Source: Pararhizobium polonicum (GTDB lineage: Bacteria > Pseudomonadota > Alphaproteobacteria > Rhizobiales > Rhizobiaceae). Taken from it: a stretch of DNA of 64,000 bases. Positions 8,842-17,169 of the stretch are shown piece after piece. Made by a program: the position numbers and the translations under genes. Within the stretch, counting starts at the first letter, position 1. Every line of letters begins with the position of its first letter. The stretch spans positions 1 through 64,000 of the forward strand of contig NZ_LGLV01000009.1 of the NCBI RefSeq assembly GCF_001687365.1, read 5' to 3'. The notes under the pieces are model-generated. The model saw nothing but the letters and a program-made list of their open reading frames with translations, was not told the origin of the DNA and searched no databases.

Positions 8842-9728
8842 GACTTCGAGATTCCTGTGGCAGCGAGGATGGCGTCGGCCTTGGCGGCGAAGCCATCGGG
8901 CAGAGGGGAAAGATGCAGGGCGCCCAGATGTTGCTGCCAGCCCGCGGTGGCGCTTGCCATCGTACCCGCCTGGCCGAAATACGCCGCGGTTTGCGCCGAC
9001 TCGCGCATTTCGGCTGCGCGGCGAAGCCCATGAACGAGCATGCGGTCGAGATTATAGTCGGCCCGGCCACGCCAGCCCCAACCGGGAAAGCTGGCGTCCA
9101 GCGAGGCGAGAACCTCTTCCTCCACGCCTGCGGCGCGTGCCGAAAGCAGGCATTCGGCCGTCAAGGCCTCCAGCCCCTTGATCATGATTGAGCGGATCAT
9201 CTTGATTGCGCTTGCTGCGCCCACCCCGCCATCAATGACCTGCCCATGGAAGCCAAGAGCTTTAAGCAGCCTCTCGCCCTCCTCTGCAAACGGACCGGAC
9301 AGCAACAAGGGGACGGCGAGCAGCGCAGGGCGCACGGGTGCCATGACCGCGACATCGATATATCGGCCTCCGGCTGCCGAGATCACCTTCGCCGCAGCTT
9401 GTTTGGTGGACGGTGCGACACTGTTGCAATCGAAGAAGAACGTGCCGGGCGAAATCCACGCGGCCGCGTCACTTGCCGCGTTAAGCGCCTGATCGGCGGT
9501 CACAACGCTGATGACTATGTCCGCGCCTCCGATTGCGTCGCCGGTCGCGCCGCAGCCCACCACGCCGAAGCGGCGGTAGTCATCACGTTTGCCAGCGGCA
9601 GATGGTTCTTCATCCGTCTTGATGTCGTAAGCGCGCACACCAAAAGCTGGCGTGCCGCCCCAACCTTCGCAGAAGGCCTGTGCGGCCTCACCGAAACCGA
9701 TGAATGCGATCGTCTGATGTTTGCTCAT
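8838..9728 (-). CDS. 6-phosphogluconate-dehydrogenase-like NAD(P) oxidoreductase with DUF1932 domain
   Basis: This is a 296-residue two-domain protein. The N-terminal Rossmann fold carries IAFIGFGEAAQAF, and the C-terminal helical DUF1932 domain includes GVGAASAIKMIRSIMIKG. The ASAIKM lysine takes the place of the catalytic lysine of beta-hydroxyacid dehydrogenases. It is the first gene of the DUF1932-ligJ-ligI operon, overlaps ligJ by 4 bases and lies 28 bp after the LysR gene. Its reaction is not established from sequence. An oxidation of a hydroxyacid or semialdehyde in the aromatic lower pathway is possible, because no LigC-type dehydrogenase (Gfo/Idh/MocA family) is seen in the window. 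Cytoplasmic. Confidence 0.8.
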   Translation of the reverse strand: MSKHQTIAFIGFGEAAQAFCEGWGGTPAFGVRAYDIKTDEEPSAAGKRDDYRRFGVVGCGATGDAIGGADIVISVVTADQALNAASDAAAWISPGTFFFDCNSVAPSTKQAAAKVISAAGGRYIDVAVMAPVRPALLAVPLLLSGPFAEEGERLLKALGFHGQVIDGGVGAASAIKMIRSIMIKGLEALTAECLLSARAAGVEEEVLASLDASFPGWGWRGRADYNLDRMLVHGLRRAAEMRESAQTAAYFGQAGTMASATAGWQQHLGALHLSPLPDGFAAKADAILAATGISKS

Positions 9729-9756
9729 GCCGCCGTTCTAGTGGACAACAAGCCGA

Positions 9757-11007
9757 TCAGGCATATCGGAACGGTTGACGCTCCATTGCTTTTCCTGAGG
9801 TCCACTCCATGCACACGGCGCGGAAAGTATCCAAGAACGCCGTCTGAAGTTGCGTCGGACGCCAGTCATTGCGCACAGTGAAGCCGATCTGGCGGCGCAA
9901 TGACGGCCCTGTGCCGGCGATCTCGTCGAGCAGGCCAGCACGTCTCTCGAACAGGAACTGGTCGCGCGACATCAGCGTCAGCCAATCGTCCTCCAGCATC
10001 AGCCCGCGGACCACGAGAACCGAACCGCATTCGATCCGCAACCGTGGCGGCTCAAGCCCATGATCCGTGAACATCTCTTCCCAGCGATGGCGCACCGGAG
10101 CGCCAGACGCGGCAATGACCCACGGAAAATCCAATAATCGCGGGAAGGCGAACTCCGGCTCCGCCAGCAAGGGATGGCCCGCACGACCGACAATTACCGG
10201 GTCATCGATGAACAGCGGCTCCTGGGCGATATCCTTGACCGGCGGCGGGTCCCGCATCGCCCCGATCAGCAGATCCATCTCGCCTTCACGCAGACTGGCG
10301 AGCAATTCCACATATGGTCCCTCGATGACGTTTACCGACGCCATCGGATATGCCCGTGCGAAGCGGGCCAACGCCTGCGGCAACAGGATGGCACGCGCCA
10401 GCGGCATGGTGCCGACGGTGACACGTCCGGCGCCTTCCGACCGCAGTGCCTCCAATTCGTCGTACCCGGCCTCCAGTTCCGATTGCGCCAGCCGGGCGAA
10501 CCGCAGCAACACGGCTGCCGATGCCGTCGGCTGAACGGTACGCCCCTGGCGGACGAGAAGCGGTACGCCCAGCAACTGCTCGAGATCGCGGCTCGCCCGA
10601 TGCAACGCGGGTTCCGACAGTCCGGTTCGCTTCGACGCCAGCGCGAAGCTCCCCGCCTGGTCGACCGCGATCAGCGCGCGCAACTGTCCAAAGGTGATGC
10701 GTCGTTCGATATGGGGTAGGGGCGGCAAGCGTGCGCCACGTCGCACGCTTTGCCCGCCGCGTGCCACATAGGCGAGTGCGCGCTCGATCCGGGCCATGAT
10801 CAACCCTCCCGCCTCGGTGGCGGTAACACCGCTCGGCTGGCGATCGAACAGCAGGTGGCCAAGCTGCGCCTCGATTTTGGCGACGGCCTGGGTCAGCGCG
10901 GGCTGCGACAGATTCATTGTCTGCGAAGCTCTGCTGATGCTTCCCAGTCGCCCGGCGACGGCAACGGCTTCGAGATGCCGAAGGTTGAGTTCTCGGTCCA
11001 TATTCAT
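9757..11007 (-). CDS. LysR-type regulator with two N-terminal winged-helix domains
   Basis: This 416-residue protein is about 100 residues longer than a usual LysR regulator. Residues about 8-66 are a LysR winged helix (HLEAVAVAGRLGSISRASQ ... LSQPALTQAVAKIEAQLG). Residues about 104-163 are a second one (FGQLRALIAVDQAGSFALAS ... LSEPALHRASRDLEQLLG). The substrate-binding domain follows from about 193. It diverges from ligK/galD and stands at the head of the DUF1932-ligJ-ligI operon, so it is the likely regulator of the protocatechuate/gallate lower pathway, the place taken by GalR in pseudomonads. The effector is unknown. Both helix-turn-helix units look intact. Confidence 0.88.
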   Translation of the reverse strand: MNMDRELNLRHLEAVAVAGRLGSISRASQTMNLSQPALTQAVAKIEAQLGHLLFDRQPSGVTATEAGGLIMARIERALAYVARGGQSVRRGARLPPLPHIERRITFGQLRALIAVDQAGSFALASKRTGLSEPALHRASRDLEQLLGVPLLVRQGRTVQPTASAAVLLRFARLAQSELEAGYDELEALRSEGAGRVTVGTMPLARAILLPQALARFARAYPMASVNVIEGPYVELLASLREGEMDLLIGAMRDPPPVKDIAQEPLFIDDPVIVGRAGHPLLAEPEFAFPRLLDFPWVIAASGAPVRHRWEEMFTDHGLEPPRLRIECGSVLVVRGLMLEDDWLTLMSRDQFLFERRAGLLDEIAGTGPSLRRQIGFTVRNDWRPTQLQTAFLDTFRAVCMEWTSGKAMERQPFRYA

Positions 11008-11020
11008 CTCTACACTTCAG

Positions 11021-11031
11021 CATAGCTTATG
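11021..11031. promoter_or_regulatory. Divergent LysR/ligK promoter region with a short palindrome
   Basis: The 105-bp gap between the divergent LysR and ligK starts contains CATAGCTTATG, a 4-bp-arm palindrome 14 bp from the LysR start. LysR proteins often act from such shared regions. The palindrome is short and may be chance. A GAATGAGGATCGAGC stretch provides the weak ribosome site before ligK. Confidence 0.3.
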
Positions 11032-11112
11032 GGCCGTGCACAAATCCAGTTTGCTTTGCCGACCAGTATTCCCTCCCTTAACGCGCAGCCAAGAGCAGAA
11101 TGAGGATCGAGC

Positions 11113-11784
11113 ATGCCCGAAGTCGTCATCCAAATCGAACGCGCCGATGCGGCCGTCATCGGCGGCCTGGCAGGTGCCGGGGTCGCCACCGTCCACGAGG
11201 CGCAAGGGCGCATTGGACTGCTGGGCAGCCGGCTGCGGCCGATCTATGCCGGTGCCCGCATCGCCGGGTCCGCAGTCACCGTTTCCGTACCGCCGGGGGA
11301 CAATTGGATGATGCATGTTGCCATTGAACAATTGAAAGATGGCGACATCCTGGTGGTTGCCCCGACCTCACGCTGCGAGGACGGCTATTTCGGCGATCTG
11401 CTCGCCACCTCGGCAATGGCACGAGGGTGCTGCGGCCTGATCATCGATGCCGGCGTGCGCGATGTGCGCGATCTCACCGCCATGGGCTTCCCGGTCTGGT
11501 CGAAGGCGATCTCCGCGCAGGGAACCGTCAAGGAGACGCTCGGCTCTGTCAATGTTCCGATTGTCTGCGCCGGCGAGCTGGTCCAGGCCGGCGATGTCAT
11601 CGTTGCCGACGACGACGGCGTCTGCGTCGTTCGCCGCGCGGATGCCGCTGGCATCCTCGAACAGGCGCAGGCGCGCGAAGCCAAGGAAACTGAGAAGCGC
11701 GAGCGGCTGGCGAAGGGCGAACTCGGCCTCGATATCTATGCCATGCGCGAGCGGCTGGCTGCCAAGGGGCTGCGCTATGTCTAA
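11113..11784 (+). CDS. ligK: 4-carboxy-4-hydroxy-2-oxoadipate aldolase / oxaloacetate decarboxylase
   Basis: This is a 223-residue RraA-fold class II aldolase of the LigK/ProA/GalC group. It cleaves 4-carboxy-4-hydroxy-2-oxoadipate to pyruvate and oxaloacetate with a divalent metal, and such enzymes also decarboxylate oxaloacetate. Diagnostic parts are the N-terminal [10 protein letters not shown], the [16 protein letters not shown] segment that places the active-site loop, and [20 protein letters not shown] with the conserved Arg-Asp pair that binds the metal and the keto acid. The C-terminal helical tail is the kind that makes the hexamer in LigK. The last 8 bases overlap the galD start, so the two are co-translated. 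Confidence 0.93.
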   Translation: MPEVVIQIERADAAVIGGLAGAGVATVHEAQGRIGLLGSRLRPIYAGARIAGSAVTVSVPPGDNWMMHVAIEQLKDGDILVVAPTSRCEDGYFGDLLATSAMARGCCGLIIDAGVRDVRDLTAMGFPVWSKAISAQGTVKETLGSVNVPIVCAGELVQAGDVIVADDDGVCVVRRADAAGILEQAQAREAKETEKRERLAKGELGLDIYAMRERLAAKGLRYV

Positions 11785-12832
11785 TGCCGTGCGCGCCATG
11801 TGGATGCGTGGAGGGACGTCCAAGGGCGGTTTCTTCCTCGCCGGCGATTTACCGGCTGACGCCGCCGAGCGGGATGCCTTCCTGTTGCGTGCCTTCGGTT
11901 CGCCCGATCTTCGTCAGATCGATGGCATGGGCGGCGGCGATCCGCTGGCTTCCAAGGTCGCGGTGGTCTCCCGGTCCGCACGGGAGGGGGCCGATGTCGA
12001 TTATCTGTTCCTGCAGGTCTTCGTCGATCAGGCAATCGTCAGCGACGCGCAGAACTGCGGCAACATGTTGGCCGGCGTCGGCCCGTTCGCGATCGAGCGC
12101 GGGCTGGTCGCGGCGAAGAACGGCGAGACTCCGGTCGCGATCTTTATGGTCAATACCGGCAAGATGGCCACCGCGACGGTACCGACGCCGGGCGGTGAGG
12201 TTACCTATGAGGGCGACACGCGGATCGACGGTGTTCCGGGAACGGCAGCTCCGATCCCGCTCGCCTTTGCTGATATCGCCGGGTCGAGCTGTGGTGCTCT
12301 GCTTCCCACCGGCAACCCGATGGATTTGATCGAAGGCGTGGAGACGATACTGATCGACAACGGTATGCCCTGCGTGATCTTGCGGGCCAGCGATGTCGGG
12401 ATCACCGGCTATGAGGATCGGGCGGCGCTCGATGCCAATGCAGAGCTGAGGGCGCGGATCGAGGCGATCCGTCTCAAGGCCGGACCGTTGATGAGCCTGG
12501 GCGACGTCGCCGAACAATCCGTGCCCAAGATGATGCTGGTCGCCGCCCCGAGGAACGGCGGAGCGATCAGTGTCCGCTCCTTCATTCCACATCGGTGCCA
12601 TGCGTCCATCGGCGTGCTTGGCGCGGTCAGCGTGGCCACGGCCTGCCTTGTCGACGGCTCGCCCACGCAGGCGCTCGCCGTGATCCCGGAGGGACAATCC
12701 AAAACGATCGAGGTCGAGCATCCGACCGGCAGCACCGGCTGCGTGATTGACATGGACGAAAAGGGGGCAATCGCAGGGGCGGCCATGCTGCGCACGGCCC
12801 GCAAGCTGTTCGACGGCATGTTGTTTGGCTGA
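11777..12832 (+). CDS. galD: 4-oxalomesaconate tautomerase, PrpF family
   Basis: This 351-residue PrpF-fold isomerase is of the GalD/LigU type and interconverts 4-oxalomesaconate tautomers or isomers so that hydration can follow. The start at 11777 was chosen because it lies 8 bases inside the ligK end and begins [20 protein letters not shown], the exact N-terminal pattern of the family; a longer reading upstream is only a shadow of ligK. The later [21 protein letters not shown] segment, [14 protein letters not shown] with a likely catalytic Cys, and the GSTGCVIDM end are family marks. The length matches GalD and LigU (about 355-360). Confidence 0.88.
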   Translation: MSNAVRAMWMRGGTSKGGFFLAGDLPADAAERDAFLLRAFGSPDLRQIDGMGGGDPLASKVAVVSRSAREGADVDYLFLQVFVDQAIVSDAQNCGNMLAGVGPFAIERGLVAAKNGETPVAIFMVNTGKMATATVPTPGGEVTYEGDTRIDGVPGTAAPIPLAFADIAGSSCGALLPTGNPMDLIEGVETILIDNGMPCVILRASDVGITGYEDRAALDANAELRARIEAIRLKAGPLMSLGDVAEQSVPKMMLVAAPRNGGAISVRSFIPHRCHASIGVLGAVSVATACLVDGSPTQALAVIPEGQSKTIEVEHPTGSTGCVIDMDEKGAIAGAAMLRTARKLFDGMLFG

Positions 12833-12959
12833 TTGGGCAGGTCGCACGTCGTCATGAAAACATGGCGTTTTTTGCGAGGGAAGGAAACATGAGGGATTTG
12901 GGAGTGAGGAAAACGATGACATATCCGGGCGAGATCCAGAAGCCCGCGCGCGTCTTGGT

Positions 12960-13150
12960 CTCCTTGGCCAGTTGTGGTTCCCGGTACTCGCAGGGATGCT
13001 GCGCGGCATCACCGACATCAAGAGCGCTGGGCGTGTCGCGCTGAAATAGATCATCTATTTCGAGGTGATCATAATCTTGGCGCTGATATTCGGACTGGTC
13101 TTGGTCGATCTGTGGCGTCCGGGCGAGGACGCGGTCACTATCCAGCTCCC
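12960..13150 (+). pseudogene. Decayed DctA-like C4-dicarboxylate symporter fragment
   Basis: One frame reads LGQLWFPVLAGM, then MLRGITDIKSAGRVALK, a TAG stop, and then IIYFEVIIILALIFGLVLVD LWRPGED. In DctA/GltP-family symporters an N-terminal LYFQVL segment starts the protein, and a later GI..MK..GRVG.KALIYFEV..T.ALIIGLVVV...PG block follows about 60 residues further on. The fragment therefore looks like a dctA with an internal deletion and a stop codon. No open frame covers it. Together with the next remnant it marks a decayed patch of about 600 bp. The relationship rests on motif resemblance only. Confidence 0.45.
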
Positions 13151-13283
13151 GGGTCCGTATGCGGAGACGGCTCATGCCACATGTTTGTCAGCTGCTTACA
13201 GAGGTGGCTCGGTCAATTTGAACAGCTGGGACAAATAGAATTTCTGCCTGACTTTGGCTTAAATGCCGGAAACAGGAGAGAGC

Positions 13284-13480
13284 ATGACGGGACGATCGTA
13301 CCGGAACCATACCCCGGCTTTCAAAGCGAAAATGGTGCTTGCCGCGATCATGGGCGAGCAAACGTTGGTAGAATTTTTTCCAGCCATTCGACGTCTGCGC
13401 CAACCACTTCTATTTGCCATCGCCGCCAAGTGTTCGATAGTGGAAGCGATCACCCAGGGGAAGCGACCGCCCCAGGGTGT
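13284..13480 (+). pseudogene. IS3-family transposase OrfA remnant
   Basis: The ATG at 13284 opens MTGRSYRNHTPAFKAKMVLA AIMGEQTLVEF, the N-terminal helix-turn-helix start of IS3-family OrfA proteins. After a frame change near 13375 the similarity goes on as FQPFDVCANH, where QFDVHPNQ is usual. About 50 bp later a short ITQGKR piece resembles the following ITQWKR. No OrfB is found. The element is broken by frameshift and truncation and cannot move. It lies between the symporter remnant and the end of the aldo/keto reductase gene. Confidence 0.6.
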
Positions 13481-13546
13481 ATTGCGAGTGGCACTTTTCC
13501 GGCACCTGCGTGAAGATGGTTGTCATCGCGCTGTCTCTTCCTGACA

Positions 13547-14551
13547 TCAGGATAGTCGGCGGCCTTCGACGGGATGGTGCGGGTCGGACGGAGCCAGCGT
13601 GGAGGTTTTGCCCGGCGAGACGAGAAGGTCGATGAAGTCCTCGTCCTTTTTGTCATAGGGATATTCGAGAGCGTCGAGATAGTCCTGCCACTGCTCGAAG
13701 GTACGCGGCCCGACGATGGTGGAGGAGACCAGCGAGTTGCGCATGACCCATTGCTGGGCGATATGCGCCGATTTTGCGCCCTTGTCCGCCGCGTATTTTG
13801 CCAGTTTTTCGGCAACCAGAAGTGATTCCGGCCGCCATTCGGCTTCCATCATCCGCACGTCGCCGCGCCCGGCGCGCGTTTCGGCATCCGGAGCCGCGTT
13901 CGGCTTGTATTTTCCGGTGAGGATGCCGCGCGCAAGCGGGCTGTAGGTGACGGCGCCGAGTCCGAAATGGTTTGCTGCCGGCAGATGCTCCACCTCGGCT
14001 TCGCGGTTGACGAGATTATAGAGCGGCTGCGTGGCGACCGGTCCCTGGATGCCGGCCTGCGCGGATAGGGCAACCGTCTCCGCCATGCGCCATGCCTTGA
14101 AGTTCGACACGCCGAAGTAGGTTATCTTTCCGGCATGGATGAGGTCGGCAAAGGCCAAAACCATCTCGGACAGCGGCGCTGCAAAGTCTGCCTTGTGAAT
14201 ATAAAGCAGGTCGATGTGGTCGGTGCCCAGGCGCTTGAGGCTGGCATCCACCGCCTGCAGGATCCACTTGCGGGACATGCCCTTTTCGTTCGGCCCGGTG
14301 CCCATCGGGTTTCCGACCTTGGTGGCGAGAACCCAGTGGTCGCGATCCCTGGTGACAGCGCGTCCGATGACGCGCTCGGATTCGCCGCCATTGTACATGT
14401 CTGCGGTATCGATGAAATTGATGCCGGCATCCCGCGCCGAGTCAATAATGCGGCCGGAGGTTGCCTCATCGGTCGCGCCGCCGAACATCATGCCTCCAAG
14501 GCAGAGTTCGGAAATCCGCACGCCGCTTTTTCCCAGGTAATTGTATTTCAT
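13547..14551 (-). CDS. Aldo/keto reductase
   Basis: This is a 334-residue NADPH-dependent aldo/keto reductase with a TIM-barrel fold. The catalytic tetrad is visible: Asp and Tyr in FIDTADMYNGG (about residues 49-53), Lys in VLATKVGNP and His in LLYIHKAD. The C-terminal phosphate-binding IVGPRTFEQWQD segment is present. It resembles the YajO/AKR11-12 type of broad-specificity reductase. It stands alone on the minus strand; the divergent neighbour is a RidA gene 190 bp away. Substrate unknown; reduction of an aromatic or aliphatic aldehyde is possible. Cytoplasmic. Confidence 0.9.
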   Translation of the reverse strand: MKYNYLGKSGVRISELCLGGMMFGGATDEATSGRIIDSARDAGINFIDTADMYNGGESERVIGRAVTRDRDHWVLATKVGNPMGTGPNEKGMSRKWILQAVDASLKRLGTDHIDLLYIHKADFAAPLSEMVLAFADLIHAGKITYFGVSNFKAWRMAETVALSAQAGIQGPVATQPLYNLVNREAEVEHLPAANHFGLGAVTYSPLARGILTGKYKPNAAPDAETRAGRGDVRMMEAEWRPESLLVAEKLAKYAADKGAKSAHIAQQWVMRNSLVSSTIVGPRTFEQWQDYLDALEYPYDKKDEDFIDLLVSPGKTSTLAPSDPHHPVEGRRLS

Positions 14552-14741
14552 CGTTGCCTCGTATTCTTCGACCTATCACATGCAGGCGGTCTAGCAGCTG
14601 AGGGAGCGCCGACAAACATCGGATCGGAGCCAGTCAAGAAGTCGTGCGCATATGTCCATGCGGGCACGGCTTCGTGCGCCTAGTGTCGTCTGCAGCAGGG
14701 TCGAGGATCCAGGCGGCGAAATCCAAACACGAGGTAAGGCT

Positions 14742-15140
14742 ATGAACATTCCCATTCACCCGAAAGGCTGGGTCGAAGGCAAGACACCAAACGGGACCCG
14801 GCATCTGAACTGGGGTATCAAGGCCGGCAATCAGATCTTCGTTGCCGGAATGCTGTCAACCGACCCCTATGACGGCAGTATTGTTGGTGTGGGCGACATT
14901 GAGGTGCAGACCCGCCGGGTTCTCGACAGCATCAAGGACGTGATTGAAGCCGGCGGCGGCACCATGGCCGACGTGACCTTCAACCAGATATTCCTGCGGG
15001 ATCTTGCCGATTACAACAGGATGAACGCGATCTACGTGCAGTATTTTCCGGATATCCTGCCCGCCCGTTTCTGCGTCAAACTGGATATGGTGAAGCCGGA
15101 ATTCCTCGTCGAGATCGCTACGACGGCCGTCATTTCCTGA
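14742..15140 (+). CDS. RidA/YjgF family protein
   Basis: This is a 132-residue RidA-family protein starting MNIPIHPKGWVEGKT, with GAGG-type ribosome site 8-12 bases upstream (an upstream in-frame ATG at 14652 adds unlikely residues). The family arginine that binds the carboxylate of enamine or imine substrates is in LPARFCVKLDM. Such enzymes hydrolyse 2-aminoacrylate-type intermediates or, as RutC, aminoacrylates from pyrimidine breakdown. It is separate in orientation from the RidA gene at 21760 and only distantly similar to it. The link to the pyrimidine cluster is uncertain, because the convergent EamA gene and a terminator separate them. Confidence 0.88.
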   Translation: MNIPIHPKGWVEGKTPNGTRHLNWGIKAGNQIFVAGMLSTDPYDGSIVGVGDIEVQTRRVLDSIKDVIEAGGGTMADVTFNQIFLRDLADYNRMNAIYVQYFPDILPARFCVKLDMVKPEFLVEIATTAVIS

Positions 15141-15166
15141 CGTTTTCGCCGGCATGCCCCTGAGCG

Positions 15167-15203
15167 AACGTGTGGTCGCCCGTGGCCGCACGTTTTCTCT
15201 TTG
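15167..15203. terminator. Hairpin between convergent genes
   Basis: Stem AACGTGTGG at 15167-15175 pairs with CCGCACGTT at 15186-15194 (one G-T pair) across a 10-base loop, followed by TTCTCTTT on the plus strand. It sits between the converging RidA and EamA stops and can serve the RidA transcript as a factor-independent terminator. Confidence 0.6.
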
Positions 15204-15206
15204 GGA

Positions 15207-16145
15207 TCACCGCCTGTTGCAAAAGAGGATGATCGCGCCGGACGCGACGATCATCAGGGCACCTATGGTCGTCGAGAGAGCGGGGATCTCCTGAAAGATG
15301 AGGAGCCCCGCCGCCAGCGCCCAGCACAGCTGGGTATAGGTGAGGGGCGCGAGCGTGCTTGCCGGCGCATGACGGTGCGCGAGCACCAGAAGAAAATGCC
15401 CCAGACCGCCGACGAACCCTACGGAGGCGAGGGAAAACCAGCTGGCAAGGTCTTTCGGCCAGACCCATACGGGGACGACGGCGACGGAAAGCACGGCTGA
15501 CGGTAGGAAGACGGCCATCATGTTGAGGCTGAGAGCCGTATCCGTTTCAAGGAGCCGTTTCGACAAAAGCACATAGAAGGCATAGCTGAGGACGTGTCCG
15601 ATGGCGAACATCGATCCCGTCTTGAACACATCGCCGCCTGGGCGGATGACGACGAGGGCGCCGATCAGCCCGGCCAGCAATCCCGCCATGATCGGCAGGT
15701 TCGTTCTCTCGCGGAAGAGCAGGATCGAAAAAGCGGTGATGACCACCGGGCCGAGCATGACGATGGCCTGGTTTTCTACCAGCCCGAGGCTGCGAAGCGC
15801 AAGGAAGTTGAAGGCTGTGGCGCTGAGCAGCAACGCTGCGCGAAGCAACTGGAGGGGAAGACGGACAAGGCCCCAGTTCGCCGGATTGGCGGAGGGGCGA
15901 AACAGCACGATCGCGGTCACCACCGCAAAGGCATAACGCCCCCATACCACCTGCAGAACGGGCAGGTCCCGTGCGGCATATTTCGCCGCCGGATCGATAA
16001 GCGCAATGCACATCACGCCAGCCAGCATGATGAGAATGCCATGCCGTGTCTCCTGTGAGGCCATATCGGCAGTGGCCTGCGCGGCCGGTGCATCATGTTC
16101 CATGCGAGCCGTGGCACTCTTCGAGATGTCAGGCACTGCGTGCAT
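15207..16145 (-). CDS. EamA/DMT-family membrane permease
   Basis: This is a 312-residue inner-membrane protein with about ten hydrophobic segments arranged as two EamA repeats, starting near ILIMLAGVMCIALIDPAAKYA. The drug/metabolite transporter superfamily includes exporters of amino acids and nucleobase-like compounds and also importers. Its start overlaps the AraC gene by 17 bases, so it is the last gene of the long minus-strand series that begins with the RutA-like gene. A start at codon 15 is also possible. By context it may export a product or take up a substrate of the N-heterocycle pathway; direction and substrate are unknown. Confidence 0.85.
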   Translation of the reverse strand: MHAVPDISKSATARMEHDAPAAQATADMASQETRHGILIMLAGVMCIALIDPAAKYAARDLPVLQVVWGRYAFAVVTAIVLFRPSANPANWGLVRLPLQLLRAALLLSATAFNFLALRSLGLVENQAIVMLGPVVITAFSILLFRERTNLPIMAGLLAGLIGALVVIRPGGDVFKTGSMFAIGHVLSYAFYVLLSKRLLETDTALSLNMMAVFLPSAVLSVAVVPVWVWPKDLASWFSLASVGFVGGLGHFLLVLAHRHAPASTLAPLTYTQLCWALAAGLLIFQEIPALSTTIGALMIVASGAIILFCNRR

Positions 16146-17157
16146 TCAGGTTGACGATGCGTGGCGACCGTTTCGCGCCTTGCGTCTTATCGCATCCCGT
16201 TTCGTGCCAGCGCCAGCTTTCACGGTGCTGCGACGGCGACAGGCCAAACAGATCCTTGAAAGAGCGGCTGAAATAGGCGGAATCGTTGAAGCCCCAGCGG
16301 AAGCTGATTTCGGAGATGGATTGTGGGAAATAGAGTGGATCCATCAATTCCTCGTAGGATCGTTCCAGCCTGCGGCGGCGGATGTAGTGATTGACGTTTT
16401 CACCAGTTTCCTCGAACAGCTTCTGCAGGTATCGAACGGATATGCCGAGCTGCAGGGCCGCGCCCGATGGCGATAGCTCGGGGTCCGACAGTTGAGCCTC
16501 GAGCAACTGCGTGGCCCGCAGAACGATGGCGTTCTTCGCCGTCGAGCCGTGAATGACGTTGCGCGCGGCGCTGGCCGTGAAAACGGCTGCAAACAGAAAC
16601 TCGGTCATTGCTGTTTCCAGCGGACGGATTTCGTCGCTGGTGATTTTCAGGATCTTGTCGGACGCACTCCGCAAGAGATCGGCGAGGAATTCCGTCGATC
16701 CATGTTCGGTGACGAGCGGGCTGGCGACAAGCGAGGTCGGCACGGATGCGAGCCGTGCGCCGGAGCCGCTTCGCGGGAAAGAGACCCAGTTCAGGCGAAC
16801 ATGGGACAGCGACGTCAGCACCATTTCGCGGGCGGTCTTGCCGTAGAGCAAATCGCCTTTCTGGAAGGCAAGCATGCCCCGTTCCGTTTTCAGGGTGCCG
16901 TTGCCGTCTGCAACCTGCAGCAACCAGAGCCCGTTCGACAGAGCACGATTGTCGAAGATCAGCCGTTGTGCCGAGATATCGAGGCTGACGAGTGTAAAGC
17001 GCCAGGGCGTGACGGCTGCACTCAGCCGTGCAGCGAAACTGCCGGCCGATGTGTCGGCGACCACCGTGCATCCAAGTGGGGAGAGAAAGGAAGACCAGGC
17101 GCTCACGCGCTGGTTTTCCGGCAGTGTCTGCGCAGAGAATGTTGTGATGTTCAGCAT
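16129..17157 (-). CDS. AraC-family transcriptional regulator
   Basis: This is a 342-residue regulator with an N-terminal AraC_binding_2-like sensing region and a C-terminal AraC double helix-turn-helix (about residues 225-325). The first helix pair is in SGAALQLGISVRYLQKLFEE, and the second ends ISFRWGFNDSAYFSRSFKDLFGLSPSQHR. It lies 12 bp after the ABC permease gene and overlaps the EamA gene, so it is embedded in the transport operon. It probably senses a substrate of that operon, in addition to the LysR gene upstream. No operator was recognised. Confidence 0.9.
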   Translation of the reverse strand: MLNITTFSAQTLPENQRVSAWSSFLSPLGCTVVADTSAGSFAARLSAAVTPWRFTLVSLDISAQRLIFDNRALSNGLWLLQVADGNGTLKTERGMLAFQKGDLLYGKTAREMVLTSLSHVRLNWVSFPRSGSGARLASVPTSLVASPLVTEHGSTEFLADLLRSASDKILKITSDEIRPLETAMTEFLFAAVFTASAARNVIHGSTAKNAIVLRATQLLEAQLSDPELSPSGAALQLGISVRYLQKLFEETGENVNHYIRRRRLERSYEELMDPLYFPQSISEISFRWGFNDSAYFSRSFKDLFGLSPSQHRESWRWHETGCDKTQGAKRSPRIVNLNARSA

Positions 17158-17169
17158 CGGTCGATCATC

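Noticed and set aside
11849-13054. A 401-codon open frame on the minus strand
   Set aside because: It is the antisense shadow of the galD gene, which has full family motifs, and has low-complexity His/Arg-rich composition.
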